A stretch of DNA of 64,000 bases, taken from the NCBI GenBank assembly GCA_963681505.1, contig OY811987.1, positions 4,880,978 through 4,944,977 on the forward strand, given 5' to 3'. A program made the translations under genes and the position numbers. This DNA is from Eunapius fragilis (taxonomy: Eukaryota; Porifera; Demospongiae; Spongillida; Spongillidae). A model generated the notes under the pieces. It ran no database searches. It was not told the origin of the DNA and was given only the letters and a program-made list of their open reading frames with translations. Of the stretch, positions 54,063 through 63,806 are shown one piece after another. Position 1 is the stretch's first letter; every line of letters starts with the position of its first letter.

Positions 54063-54519
54063 TCATTGAGAACTCTTTGCTCTGTAAGTTTCTTTCATGG
54101 CGCAGTTCTTGAATATTGAACAATAGGTGGCTGTACTCGTGATGCAGGCAATCCTACCGTATGGCGGGTAAATAAACCACCAACAGCTGCACACACACAG
54201 ATCATGTACCAGCTCATTTATATCGACGCTTCCCCGTCTCTTGCTGACGTTCTCCTTCAACGTTCCAATGTCTCCCTTGAGGTAGTGTAGTCTAGCTCTG
54301 AGGGTTTGTCCATGCACAAAGCTGTCAGTCGGGACCCTTGAGGCCGGAGTAAGGCTGCATCCAGTCCACCTCGTACCAGCTGAACACCGTGAACAGCTCT
54401 GTGACCAGGTCAAATAGGCGACTGAAACCTTCAAACTTGGTGCCACTCGAATGGGAGGAGTTTAAGTGGAGGAGCTCAATTGTTGTTACAGGGACCCTGT
54501 GGTGCAATGGAGGTGACAC
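47857..54519 (-). CDS. CUL7/CUL9-like cullin gene, apparently without DOC domain; possible decaying copy
   Basis: Read on the minus strand, blocks match human CUL7 as I remember it, in order: a TELFTVFSW segment (54480-54340), the CPH domain (52400-52049), a cullin N-terminal block (YDRLKQAMVELFGGHSTFAL, about 50950), LAEPLQFMHSLDLAHVFEHY (about 50600-50500), a block with CFPHKYP (about 50150), and LQVLTLNPCYWSLRHRP with PSYLPKPLSNFCEDYEHFF (about 49640-49510). CUL7-family proteins are scaffolds of ubiquitin ligases. In CUL7 the DOC domain lies between CPH and cullin, but only about 0.9 kb separates those blocks here and no such exon is seen. An in-frame TGA near 50138 and a frame change near 54340 suggest decay. 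Exon limits other than those of CPH are approximate. Confidence 0.6.
48195..48345. repeat. GT-rich compound microsatellite
   Basis: Runs of GT separated by TTCTGA and GTTCT blocks. Confidence 0.93.
48691..49330 (-). CDS. CUL7-like locus, unassigned exons (source of the 2170-2745 duplicate)
   Basis: Open minus-strand stretches at 48691-48885 (PLPVEFHLSSSPDQTTVVGF) and 49028-49213 (HIIKVPLSFIIVRSHGMTVG) lie between cullin-like blocks and are conserved in the duplicate at 2170-2745. I could not assign them to a known domain. Confidence 0.35.
49490..49690 (-). CDS. CUL7-like cullin exon
   Basis: Contains LQVLTLNPCYWSLRHRP and NFCEDYEHFF, aligning with the CUL7 region that reads VLSRHSWPVAS and NRYSNFY. 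Confidence 0.65.
50497..50640 (-). CDS. CUL7-like cullin exon
   Basis: ISESKREVLLLRLAEPLQF followed by DLAHVFEHYY corresponds to the CUL7 segment with TTFEHYYQ. The donor AG|GTGAGG follows at about 50486. Part of this exon is duplicated at about 54833-54880. Confidence 0.7.
50832..51030 (-). CDS. CUL7-like cullin N-terminal exon
   Basis: INVYDRLKQAMVELFGGHST fits cullin repeats (yye.f..lv...F....F..AL). A GTGAGG donor follows near 50838. Confidence 0.65.
51980..52035. repeat. CA microsatellite
   Basis: About 56 bp of CA repeats just beyond the CPH exon donor. Similar short CA runs occur at 54023-54060, 54643-54665 and 54955-54972. Confidence 0.95.
52049..52400 (-). CDS. CUL7/CUL9-like exon with CPH domain
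   Basis: Acceptor CATCTCCAG at 52401 and donor GTGGGT at 52048. YALYVKDTIRPGMKVKAI, GDRGEYRQTNNGTLPTQF and TYWVYWHQVELL form a full CPH domain; in CUL7 and CUL9 this domain binds p53. This is the best-preserved part of the locus. Confidence 0.82.
52826..53770. mobile_element. 945-bp foldback element
   Basis: Two arms of about 460 bp are inverted copies, starting GGGTCATTCCACATCGATTG and ending in the complement. The centre lies near 53262-53290. Flanked by AAAC on both sides (52822-52825 and 53771-53774). Arms differ by a few substitutions and an insertion of about 60 bp in the right arm. No gene inside. Confidence 0.87.
53775..53975 (+). pseudogene. RecQ-like helicase motif I fragment
   Basis: GGRDLYAVLSTGYGKSACYY is a RecQ-type Walker A region, similar in type to that at 40450-40510. 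Only this segment is preserved. Confidence 0.5.
54331..54519 (-). CDS. CUL7/CUL9-like upstream exon
   Basis: FSRLFDLVTELFTVFSWYEV aligns with the CUL7 region before CPH. The end (MQPYSGLKG) resembles the first codons of the CPH exon (QPYPSLKG), indicating a partial internal duplication. The sequence beyond continues open in another frame to 54063. Confidence 0.45.
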
Positions 54520-54782
54520 ACAGGCAGTGAAAACAAGAGCGTTACATGATAAATAAGGAGAAAAGGGAGTGTGGTGGGGTGCACATTAAAAAGAATCAAA
54601 CTACCCCCCTACAAACACAAGAACACACACAACATGTGGTACGCACACACACACACACACACACAGACAATAAAAAAAATACTGTACAGGGTTTGTGCTC
54701 AAAATAAAATCTTTAATAAAAAACATACATTAAAATACATGTACATGCAAATGGACCACAATATTAACTGCCTTACAATAGC

Positions 54783-55470
54783 TTGTACACCTCTATTACA
54801 CTATCTCATCCCCAGACCTCAATTGAAGCAGCAGCCAGACGTAGCAGAAGGACTTCTCTCTTGCTCTCACTGATGGGAATAATTATGACAAAACCTCCTC
54901 CCCAGTACCAGCCCCACCCCCACAGGGATGGCCCCGGACCACCATATATGCATGCACACACACACACACACATGCAAACACCCTATAGTCACATGCATGC
55001 ACCCAACCTGCTTACATTAGTTGTATGATGGGTCTATAGGGCATATCCTGTGCCTCTATCAAAACAATATATGCATGTAACCATGGGCAAGAAACAGCTT
55101 GAAGGTATCACTACTTTACTGAGCATTTGAGTTGTACATTAGTCTGATTACAGATCTGAACATCCACTACCTCCCTCCCCCTTCTCCGTTGCCATGCAAC
55201 AGATTCATATTAATTAGCATGTTGATGACAACAGAGGTGGTCATGCAGAATGCGTTTAGAGTCCACCTTAGGAGGTTCTTTTATAGAGCCCACTCTTGGA
55301 TGCTTCAGCAGGCACCTTCTCAGGAAATTCCTTGGGCTCAGAGGAGAAGGTTGGACATCACACTTACATGGCCCTTGGAGTAGGGTAGGATCCTTAGTAG
55401 GCATAACACGGATGTCACCAATCGGTCCCAACCCTGATCTTGGTGTGACGGCATCATACATGACTGGTAG
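54783..55470. other. Upstream flank of the CUL7-like gene with exon fragment
   Basis: Bases about 54833-54880 repeat part of the exon at 50540-50590. A minus-strand frame at 55210-55461 (PIGDIRVMPTKDP) may be a 5' exon but has no recognisable domain. Confidence 0.3.
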
Positions 55471-55810
55471 GGCCTAGGGAAGTTAAGGTAAAGTTATGCC
55501 TAAGAGGCTAAGCCATATGGAACATACTTGTTACATGCGGAGACATTATCGCTGAGCTAGGCTACGTACGGCACAGAGGAGAACGAGGCACGAGCAACAG
55601 CTGCAGGACATATTGCCAGCTGCCCAACTGATGGCCCTCAGCTCATGATCACACGTGCATGCTTACAAGTATCTCCCCGATAGCAATATGCATTTTTGGG
55701 GGGCGTCTCCAAACTATTTTGGAAAAGATAACGTCATTGTGACATTTCATTTTATTACTCCCCCGTCATTGATATACGGAGTCCGTACGCCATTTTTTTT
55801 TGTTCAGTAT
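55471..55810. other. No gene recognised
   Basis: Unique-looking 340 bp before copy B of the zinc-finger element. Confidence 0.4.
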
Positions 55811-55892
55811 TAGTTACTATTAATTTGAACTTAACAAACGATACACGGCTGGTTTTCACCTCTGAATCGCATGCTTGATCACGTGACCACGA

Positions 55893-57976
55893 TTGGTGTC
55901 CGAGAAAGCGAGCTTTTATTGCCCATCGTGTAAGCTTGAATTCGAGTTCAGAAACAAGTATTTGCGTCATCTGAAGGCGGCTGGTTACGAAGTATACCTG
56001 GAGCGAAGAAACAAACACAGCCGTGTTAGTGCCTCCACATGTACAGATTGTGGTCAACCTCCTTTTGCCACACAGGGTGAATCCTGCTCTAGTAAGTAGC
56101 AGTGTAATGAGATTTTGGACACATTTTTTTGCGAATTTATAGGCCTAGGCGACGATTTCGAAGGTGCTGTCGTCGAGAATACTCTACCAGCTGTAGTCAG
56201 TTCCGAAAGAGAAGAGACTCTACCAGCTGTAGTCAGTTCCGAAAGAGAAGAGACTCTACCAGCTGTAGTCAGTTCCGAAAGAGAAGAGACTCTACCAGCT
56301 GAAGTCAGTTCCGAAAGAGAAGAGACTCTACCAGCTGTAGTCAGTTCCGAAAGAGAAGAGAGTGCTGTTGGTAAGATAACCATTGCACTTAAGTAAACGT
56401 GTTCTTTGTATACTATTATGGTAGATTGTAAGTGCTACTTTTATATTCAGATGGCCCTTACCCAGTTATTCATCTCATGTCAAGGTTGATGTTATTACTG
56501 GTCTCCAAGGCTCAATTTCAATACACGTAGGGCTACACCAGCGGAGGTTTTGCATACTCGAACTCTGGGCCCTTACAAGTATTACTTAGATTCCGGATGG
56601 CTCAGTTTTCACCACAGCAACACAAAGAGGTTTTGGCTTGCATTAACTCATTTAACTTCTCTGGTCAGCTCTCTCAGGAGATATCTCTAAGTACTACTAT
56701 AAATCATTTGTGGGGCATGATTTCAAAACTTTGGCACAACTAGCACACTGTGTTTCCACCATTGTTAACACCTAGTGAAGCAGAAGTATGGTTGGCTCTT
56801 TCAAAGGTATGTGTTACACATTTATGTATGTGTCTTCATTCGTATCATCTGTCAGGTGTTCAAGCGGGTATATTGTGAGAAGTTTACATCATGAAGTCTG
56901 TGTTGTTTTGAATTTGCTCGAGCTGCTGATAGACACTGTCTGGAGCTGAGGGAAAAGCTCAAAATCCATCTCCTCCTTCATCTACCTGATCACATGCTTC
57001 AGTTTGGACCTGCATCAGGGTTTAACACTGAAAGGTAAGACTTAATTCTGGCTCAGAGTCTGTGACATTGCTAATCATTCTTTAGATGTGAGAGCTATAA
57101 TGGTGTGATCAGGTCTCGTAACAGATACGGCAATAAATATGCTCCGAGCAAAGACATTGCCAACAGTTTTGCAATCCAGGAGAGCATACAATTTTTCTGT
57201 TCAGGAGGTCGTTTCGATCCATCAGAAATGCAGTGAGTATTGGTTTTGCCATTTATTTTTAATAATGACTCCTCATCAGGTGTGGTGATGGCCTGCTACA
57301 GTTATATCAGTCAGCAGAAGTTGTTGAGTTCCTGACAGGAAGGTTACCTACTAGTGATACAGCCATCTGTAGTCATGGTGCACTTCGTAAGGTATTCAGT
57401 TGGCTTTCGTTTTCACTGTGTTGCTACATTATGGTGATACTCTTCAACCTTAGATCAGTGTATGTAAGCCAACTAAGTTGGGATCTGTGTTGCTTCAAGT
57501 ACATGGACTTGGGGAGATGTCTGTCACAACTCTGATAGATGAACATATGTTGACTACATACCTGCAAAGTCATGTCACCTGGGGCAAAGCAACAGTGACA
57601 GCTGAATGTGACACTGTTAATGCGGGTGACTTTGTGCTCAATAATGACAGCTGGGTCTCCAGTAAGTCCTCCAGACAGTGTATTCTTTATTACATGTGCA
57701 GTACTATAGATGGAGGTAGGGATCCTACTGAGCTAACAGCACCCGCTACTACATATGGATCGTGAAATGGCCAGTGGACAGCCATGCCTCAACGAGTTTG
57801 ATTGCCAGCTTCTGACGCTTACAAAGGTCCTTCAGGTCATTTCTCCTACAGCCATCGTTCGTGCAGTTTCAGTGGGTTCATCAGTGCACTCAACATGTGT
57901 CGTGGATTTCATGCGTATTGCTACCAGGACAGAACGACAGGAAGCAACTGTAAAAAAAACTGCGTTTAAAACATGA
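55893..57976 (+). CDS. Zinc-finger protein of a multicopy element, related to a basidiomycete repeat family
   Basis: Exon 1 ends at 56091 and has a zinc finger (YCPSCKLEFEFRNKYLRHL). Exon 2 (56143-56370) has five 12-residue repeats TLPAVVSSEREE. Later exons include one ending 57034 (KIHLLLHLPDHMLQFGPASG), 57086-57232 (CESYNGVIRSRNRYGNKYAP, KDIANSFAIQE), one from 57280, and a C-terminal part near 57890 (SVHSTCVVDFMRIATRTER). The chain of LLHLPxH, FGP, ESYN..IR, APSKDIA, SGG and a final qE..T....H.W motif resembles a high-copy family of agaricomycete fungi known to me only as hypothetical proteins. Function is unknown; the terminal repeats suggest a transposon protein. Stops in the third exon region (near 56528) mean the model is incomplete or the copy is dead. 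The true 5' end is uncertain. Confidence 0.5.
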
Positions 57977-58275
57977 CTGGAGTAATACTATGTTTTGTTA
58001 TAATGTTTACTGAATTGCAAATGATGTTTTTAACATAAAAGCGAAAAATAAAAACATATGAATGCGCTCAATAAGGGATACGGTATACTTTGAACTTCGT
58101 TGATGATTCATCAGCTATACGGACATGAATCAGGTGCGGTTGATAATGATTCACCCGAGATAATTTAAGAAGCGTATCACCGCGCTGCCAAAAGGATCTG
58201 ATTCGCCCGCGTGCTAATAGAGACGTTACGCAAGCGTTAACAGCTCTGATTCGTTGTCAAAAAACTGGCCGTGTA

Positions 58276-58413
58276 GCAATGGTTATAATAATCCAGGTGA
58301 TTCAGACCGCACATATAATGTCTGAATCGGACCCTTTGGGAAATCACCTCCGTTACGTCCGTAATATCACAGCCGTAACGCACGAGATCATTAAATCAGG
58401 AGAGATTCAGAAG
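58276..58413 (-). repeat. Right terminal inverted repeat of copy B
   Basis: Inverse of 16071-16208, with the internal hairpin GATTCAGAC/GTCTGAATC. Confidence 0.8.
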
Positions 58414-58862
58414 TGTGGAGAACTGGTTGTGTACATCAGAAAACGTCAGCCTGCCCCCCCCCCCCCCCCCCCCCCCCAACAAAATAATAGCTTGGAGACG
58501 CCCCCTTAATGTAGGATACACCTACCTATTATGGGTATATACCGCACCTCCGTGCTAAGTGCTCTGTTAAATATAGAAAGGTCTTTGCATCAGGTATGCA
58601 GCGACGTAGCGATTACGTTCTCAAGAATAAAACGCTCGCGAATATAATCACCGCTCACTGTATTTTTTCATTCACAGGCAACGACACACCACTGCAATCC
58701 AGATACAGTCTATGTGCAATACAGCTTAGCCTGCCTTGCAGAAGAACGGAGGGAAGGGGGTCTTCGCAGCGTTTTATTCTTTTGAACGTAGCGTAATTAA
58801 TCACTGCCCACAGTATATTGTTAAACCACTAGGACGCAGCTCAGTACAGTCTGTTTAGAAAC
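58414..58862. other. NLR2 upstream region
   Basis: Contains a poly-C run at 58456-58478. Not similar to the 120 bp upstream of NLR1, so promoters of the two genes differ. Confidence 0.5.
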
Positions 58863-58875
58863 ATGGGCAATACAG
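58863..58875 (+). CDS. NLR2 exon 1, 13-nt myristoylation-type start
   Basis: ATGGGCAATACAG followed by GTAAGC. Intron 1 is 86 bp to the acceptor CACATTAG at 58961. Confidence 0.6.
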
Positions 58876-61800
58876 GTAAGCCCGCATTGCAGAAGAACGG
58901 ATGGGGGCGGGCAGCATACCTTGTGCAGCATCTGTTGAGTTGAGGTTCTATTTCACATTAGTGTCAAAGGAGGTAGAGCAATACAGAAAATATCTGGAGG
59001 CTTTCTATGATGTTACATCACTGACCAAAGACCAGTGGCCACCTGTTCACTTTCAAGAGTACATCAAACTGGAAACAGTTCTGAAGGTGAAAGATTTTAT
59101 GCATGAGGAAGCCTTTACCAAGGCTATGATGGAAGGGAACCTGGAGATTGTAAAGAGAATGAGACAGTCCATAGAAATAGACCAGGTCAGTTTTATCACT
59201 CATGTATGTCCTTAAGGCACAGGTCCTTCAATGTCCAGATTGGTACATGTGAGGATAGTACATTGGCTACCTGCATAATTGTGGAAGGCATTCCGGGTGT
59301 TGGCAAGTCCACCTTAGCATGGCAGCTGGCACGACGTTGGAGAAAGGGTGAAATCCTTCAACACTTCCATCTGGTTATAGTTCTGCGCTTGAGGGACCAG
59401 AGGGTGCAGAGAGCAGACACCATAACTCAGCTGATACATCATCCTAATTCAGCCATACAGCAGTCAGTTGGTGAGTGGATGACCACTACTCTGGGAGAGA
59501 AGGTGTTGATGATTCTAGATGGATATGATGAACTGCCTCCAGAACACCAAAGTGGAGATGGATCAATCATTGCTGGTATCATAAAAGGGGACGTGCTACC
59601 TAAGCTTACAGTACTGGTGACCAGTAGACCTTCGGCCAACAGAAACCTCTATCAGCTGTGTAAGGAGCGAGCAAAGTGTCAGTACATTGAAGTGGTTGGC
59701 TTTGGTGAGGGGGAGGTCCAAAAGTACATTGATCATTCTCTGAAGCACAACCCTGGACTATTGGAAAGGTTCAACTCCTACCTTGAGTGCCGTCCCCATA
59801 TCCGCAGTATGATGTATGTTCCCATTAACTGTGCCTTTGTTGTGGAGCTATTTATGGAGTGCAAGAAGAAACCCCCCGAGACGCTAACTGGGGTATACAT
59901 AGCACTAACCAACAAACTACTGAAGCGTCATGAGGCAAAAACTAAACACGAGACCTCACATACTACAGGTAATTGTAAATTCTTACATAATCTGCTAGCT
60001 TCAATAGTTATGTCATGCCTATAGGAAGCAGTAGAAAAGTGATCAGGCTGGCATAATGAGGTGGTTACCATTGCAGATAGAGGGGAAGCTCCCCCATTGG
60101 GGTCTGGATCTTCGCCCCAGAAGCGAATACATTTTCTGCAATCTAATAGATTTTGTTTTGGGGAATATGACAATAGGAATTGAGCTATGCATTTTTGTTG
60201 TCCCAAAATTGTCTTATTAATGAATCAAAGAAGAACCTACATATTCATTCTTTCGAAACCAACACATCTGACAGTTTTTTTTTTCATTTTAATACATGCT
60301 AGATTGAAGGAGAAACATACTAAAGTATGTCTTTTCCTTTTCATAAATGTGACTGGTGTGCATTTTTTGAATTAGAAACTAGTAGTGGCTCGCAATGAGA
60401 AACTACAGCTTTCACAGCTTGTGCATGAGTGGTCTAACCACGAATGAATTATTTTGACAAATTAACCAATCACAAGTAATTATAAGTAATTATTCATGTG
60501 GATATGCCCACATTTAATTCTATATCATGTCGTGAGGTGAACCGAGGCCAAAAGGTGGTCAGACCATAACCAGAATGCCTGACTGACTGCTGTGGCCCTG
60601 ATGTAGATCCTGGATATGTGCAATGTACATGTATATGGTATTCTTTGTATTGTGTTGTAATCCATGGTGTTGATCTAAGATCTAGAGGTGGACAATGTAC
60701 TTATATAGTCTCAGAATCTTTACTACATCTGTCCCTGTGTTAATTACCAACATGTATGAAGCAATACATTTATCATGCAATGATTATTGAATTATGCGCT
60801 TTACTTAACATAATGTATTTACAATTCCTCCACAGTAGCGTTACTGAAGAAGCATTACGGTGATCTGGTGGGCACTATTCAGGATCCTGCTGGTGTTGCT
60901 GGCTCACTATACTCCAGAGGCGTAATCTCTCAATATGTGAGGGATGAGGTACAACAGAGAGGAGATCTGACCATAAAGAGAAAGAATGAAGTCCTCATCA
61001 ATGCAGTGGAAGCTCAGGTGACCACAGACCCTTCAATGTACCAGGTGTTCATGGAGGTGTTGGGAGAAGAACCATATCTGTCCATCATTGTGAGAAAAAT
61101 GTCAGAAACATGTGAGTCTGGTGCTGGCATCATTTACTGTGGAATAGCCTGTAACAGTTGTCATGATTTAATGTTCTAGTAGACATGTATTGTCCATTAA
61201 CCTCTCAGCTTCACCTTCGATGTTCTTTACACTGAAGCAGGCCATTACATATAGCCTTAGCTTCAGTGTATATATGCATTGATGTATTGATGTACTTACA
61301 TGCATGTGCAGTGTTGGCAGCTACACATACATGTATCCATTTACCACTGTCCCCTCACAGGCATGGCTGCACCAAAGGTGAGGTGTTTTGAAGGTCTATC
61401 ACCAACCACAGTCTCCCAGTTGATATCAGTTGCAAGGCTAGCCTACCAGGGCACACTGCAGGACCAGCTGATATTCCATGATGTGCCTGAAACCATTGAA
61501 ACATTAGGTACATTTATCAAAGTTGAAGATTGCTGTATAATAATGAGGGTCATGGAGGTTTTGCTTTGCCAAATTTCTACAATCAACAGGCATTGTAATA
61601 ATATTGCTAATCAATTAATTTTCAATGAGATAGGAATTCAATGTGTGTGTGATCCTCCTGTACCTGTGTCTGTATTAACTCATGCATAGAGCTAGGTAAA
61701 TGTCCCCATCTAAAGGAACATTGCCCCCTCTCTGAGAAAAGGGTGGGCGGAGAACATTTTCTGCCACTGCTCCCTCACCTATACCTATACCAATGCTTAT

Positions 61801-62391
61801 ATCCCTCAGGTCTCCTCCAGAAGGTACCACAGCTGTACCTGACGACCTCCTCTGCAGCTTCTTACAACTTTATACACAAGACTCTCCAGGAGTTCCTAAC
61901 TGCATGGCATGTCTCCTCCCTACCGTCATTAGAACAGAGGGCCTTTGTGAAAGATGCTTCAAGAAAACCAATCATGGCTATGATTGTACACTTCATGGCT
62001 GGTTTAACCAAGTACCTGACATCATCTGAAGATGTTGACGACTTTGCAGACATGGTCATTTCGTTAAAGGCCAGTGATAACAAGAGGAAGATTGAAAATA
62101 TGCGTTTGATGTTTGAAACCCAGAACCCCTCCTTCATTCAGAGGTTGATGGGAAATAAGGAGCAAAGATTTCACTGTTCAACAACTAGGTTGAATCCATT
62201 TGATCTGTATGTACTGGGGTACTGCATTGCAAACAGCTCCACATTGTGGACTGTGAATTTAGGATATTGCACTCTGACTGATGAGTGTATGAAGATGATG
62301 TTCTTGGTTGAAGAAGGAAAAGCATTCCATCATATCACAAGCTTGGATTTATCTTACAACACCATATCAGCATCTACTGCATCCCTTCTAG
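58863..62391 (+). CDS. NLR2: NACHT-LRR receptor, exons 1-6 (3' part beyond or lost)
   Basis: Exons: 58863-58875, 58962-59185, 59239-59968, 60836-61111, 61361-61507 and 61810-62391. Phases equal those of NLR1. Exon 1 encodes only MGNT plus one base; an in-frame TAG lies 33 bases upstream, so the ATG is well supported. Spliced to exon 2 the protein begins MGNTVSKEVEQYRKYLE, matching the myristoylation consensus MGxxxS/T-K. NACHT has GIPGVGKST and LMILDGYDEL; the death-fold exon and FIHKTLQEFLTAWHVS follow. No disabling lesion. The exon 6 donor (GTGAGC) calls for LRR exons, but none is seen before 64000; LINE and gypsy sequences lie there. 657 residues are visible. Confidence 0.78.
59239..59968 (+). 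CDS. NLR2 exon 3, NACHT domain
   Basis: Two codons longer than NLR1 exon 3 at the 3' end (HETSHTT). All NACHT motifs intact. Confidence 0.88.
60836..61111 (+). CDS. NLR2 exon 4, death-fold cassette
   Basis: 276 bp, phase 1-1. Conserved core LVGTIQDPAGVAGSLYSRG, KNEVLINAVEAQVTTDPSMY and VLGEEPYLSIIVRKM. Confidence 0.75.
61361..62391 (+). CDS. NLR2 exons 5 and 6, winged helix to first LRR
   Basis: Exon 5 61361-61507 and exon 6 61810-62391, separated by a 302-bp intron. The equivalent NLR1 exon 6 is two codons longer. Confidence 0.82.
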
Positions 62392-62690
62392 GTGAGCTCT
62401 TCTGTGGTTGTTGATATGTGTTAAACAAAGCTGTACACATATGTGATTGGTGCATTGTGGTGTAGTTTTAATAGGTAGGTTGGCCAATAGAAATGTCTGT
62501 TCACTGATGGGTGGGGTGTAAGCCCATTGATATCTGGGCACTGCGTAGATGTACACAATAAAATCGCAGACATAGTACACTTTGGAGATGAAGATTTAGG
62601 GAGTACAACTATACACATGTGGGTGGGTGTGCATGTATGTTTTGTTACATACATGTAAGGTACCCTCAATACATCCTGGTGTATGATACC
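62392..62690. other. NLR2 intron 6 start
   Basis: Similar to the beginning of NLR1 intron 6 (22581-22870). Confidence 0.55.
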
Positions 62691-63460
62691 ATGCCTCTTT
62701 GATCTCTTTGGTAAGGCATTCCAAGTACTGGTGTCATCTGTATTAGCCCCTAACAATGCTGAAACATGGAACATTTTAGTGTCCAAACATCCTGAGTGTA
62801 CTTGTCCTTCTGTTCCCACCTTACCACCTATGGACACTGTTGTCCTCATGACCTTGATCTCATGGTTATCATTAGGTCCTTTCAAATTCTAAACATCAGC
62901 AGGGCCATCAGGGCTTCCCATTCAACATATCATCAATGCATCAGAGGTCTCTTCAGACACCCATCCTCCAATCACTGAGGGGCATCATCAATTTCCTTGC
63001 AGCTGTCATAGCTCCACCTGATGTTTCCGCCTTTCTTGCTGATGGAGGTTTAACTTCCCTTTACAAGTCTAAGCCTGGTAGTCTCGGATTGTCAAACCAA
63101 TTGCTGTAGGTGAAAGCCTATTTCATCTAACAGGGAAGTGCTTTTGTGTTGTAGTGAAAGGAAAGCAGCCAAGTTTTTCAAACTATTCCAGTTTGGTGTT
63201 ACAACAGTGGAGCAGAAAATCTTGCCCATGGTTTGAGAGCATGTGTTGATAAGCATTGCATTGGCATGATGGTGACTTGCATGTATAGTTGTCCTAAAGG
63301 TGGATATGAAGAGCACCTTCATTATAGACTTGTTTGTAGCAAACACTTCCATGAGCTCATGCTCCCTTGGATCACCTGGTCAGCATCCCATTCTGTGCCT
63401 CCCCATGGGCTGCTTAGAGTTGGAACAAGGGGTTCAGCAGGGTGACCCTCCAGATTGTCT
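62690..63460 (+). pseudogene. LINE 5' half: N-terminal region and RT fingers
   Basis: GKAFQVLVSSVLAPNNAETW, then INFLAAVIAPPDVSAFLADG, LTSLYKSKPGS, PIAVGE, and the GVQQGDP-type motif near 63430 (in a shifted frame). This complements the 3' fragments at 41-47 kb. Stops and a deletion near the RT palm. Confidence 0.72.
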
Positions 63461-63678
63461 GCACTCTTGCTGGTTTTAAACATATTAGTGTCAGAAATAG
63501 CCACGAATAATGTATATACTGGCTCATCCTAGTACCTGGATGCATTGTGTGCTAGCTGGTACCAGATCTGCTGTTCTGCAAGCCCTCTCAATCATTCAAT
63601 GGCTTGGTCCTCCTCTCATTTACATTGTAAATTTTCCTAAATGTGAGATTTTTTGATTTTAGATATGCATGTGAACTT

Positions 63679-63793
63679 TGATAGAAAGTAACACTCAGCA
63701 CAACATAGGTCCATGTATATGTAGTAAACAAGTATTGATTGTTATTGGGTGTATGTTGTAATCGGTGAGTATTGAGTCAGGACTAATATTACA
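63679..63793 (+). repeat. Candidate 5' LTR of a second gypsy element
   Basis: TGATAGAAAGTAACACTC to AATATTACA would give a 115-bp LTR with TG...CA ends. The right end is supported by the primer-site-like TTGGTAGCAGAG directly after it; the left end is a guess. Confidence 0.4.
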
Positions 63794-63806
63794 TTGGTAG
63801 CAGAGA

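Larger units (their letters stand above)
55811..58413 (+). mobile_element. Zinc-finger multi-exon element, copy B (right terminal repeat kept, left one lost)
   Basis: Starts with TAGTTACTATT, exactly where the body of copy A begins after its terminal repeat. It ends in a 138-bp terminal repeat (58276-58413) that is the inverse of 16071-16208. It lies 450 bp upstream of NLR2. Confidence 0.65.
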
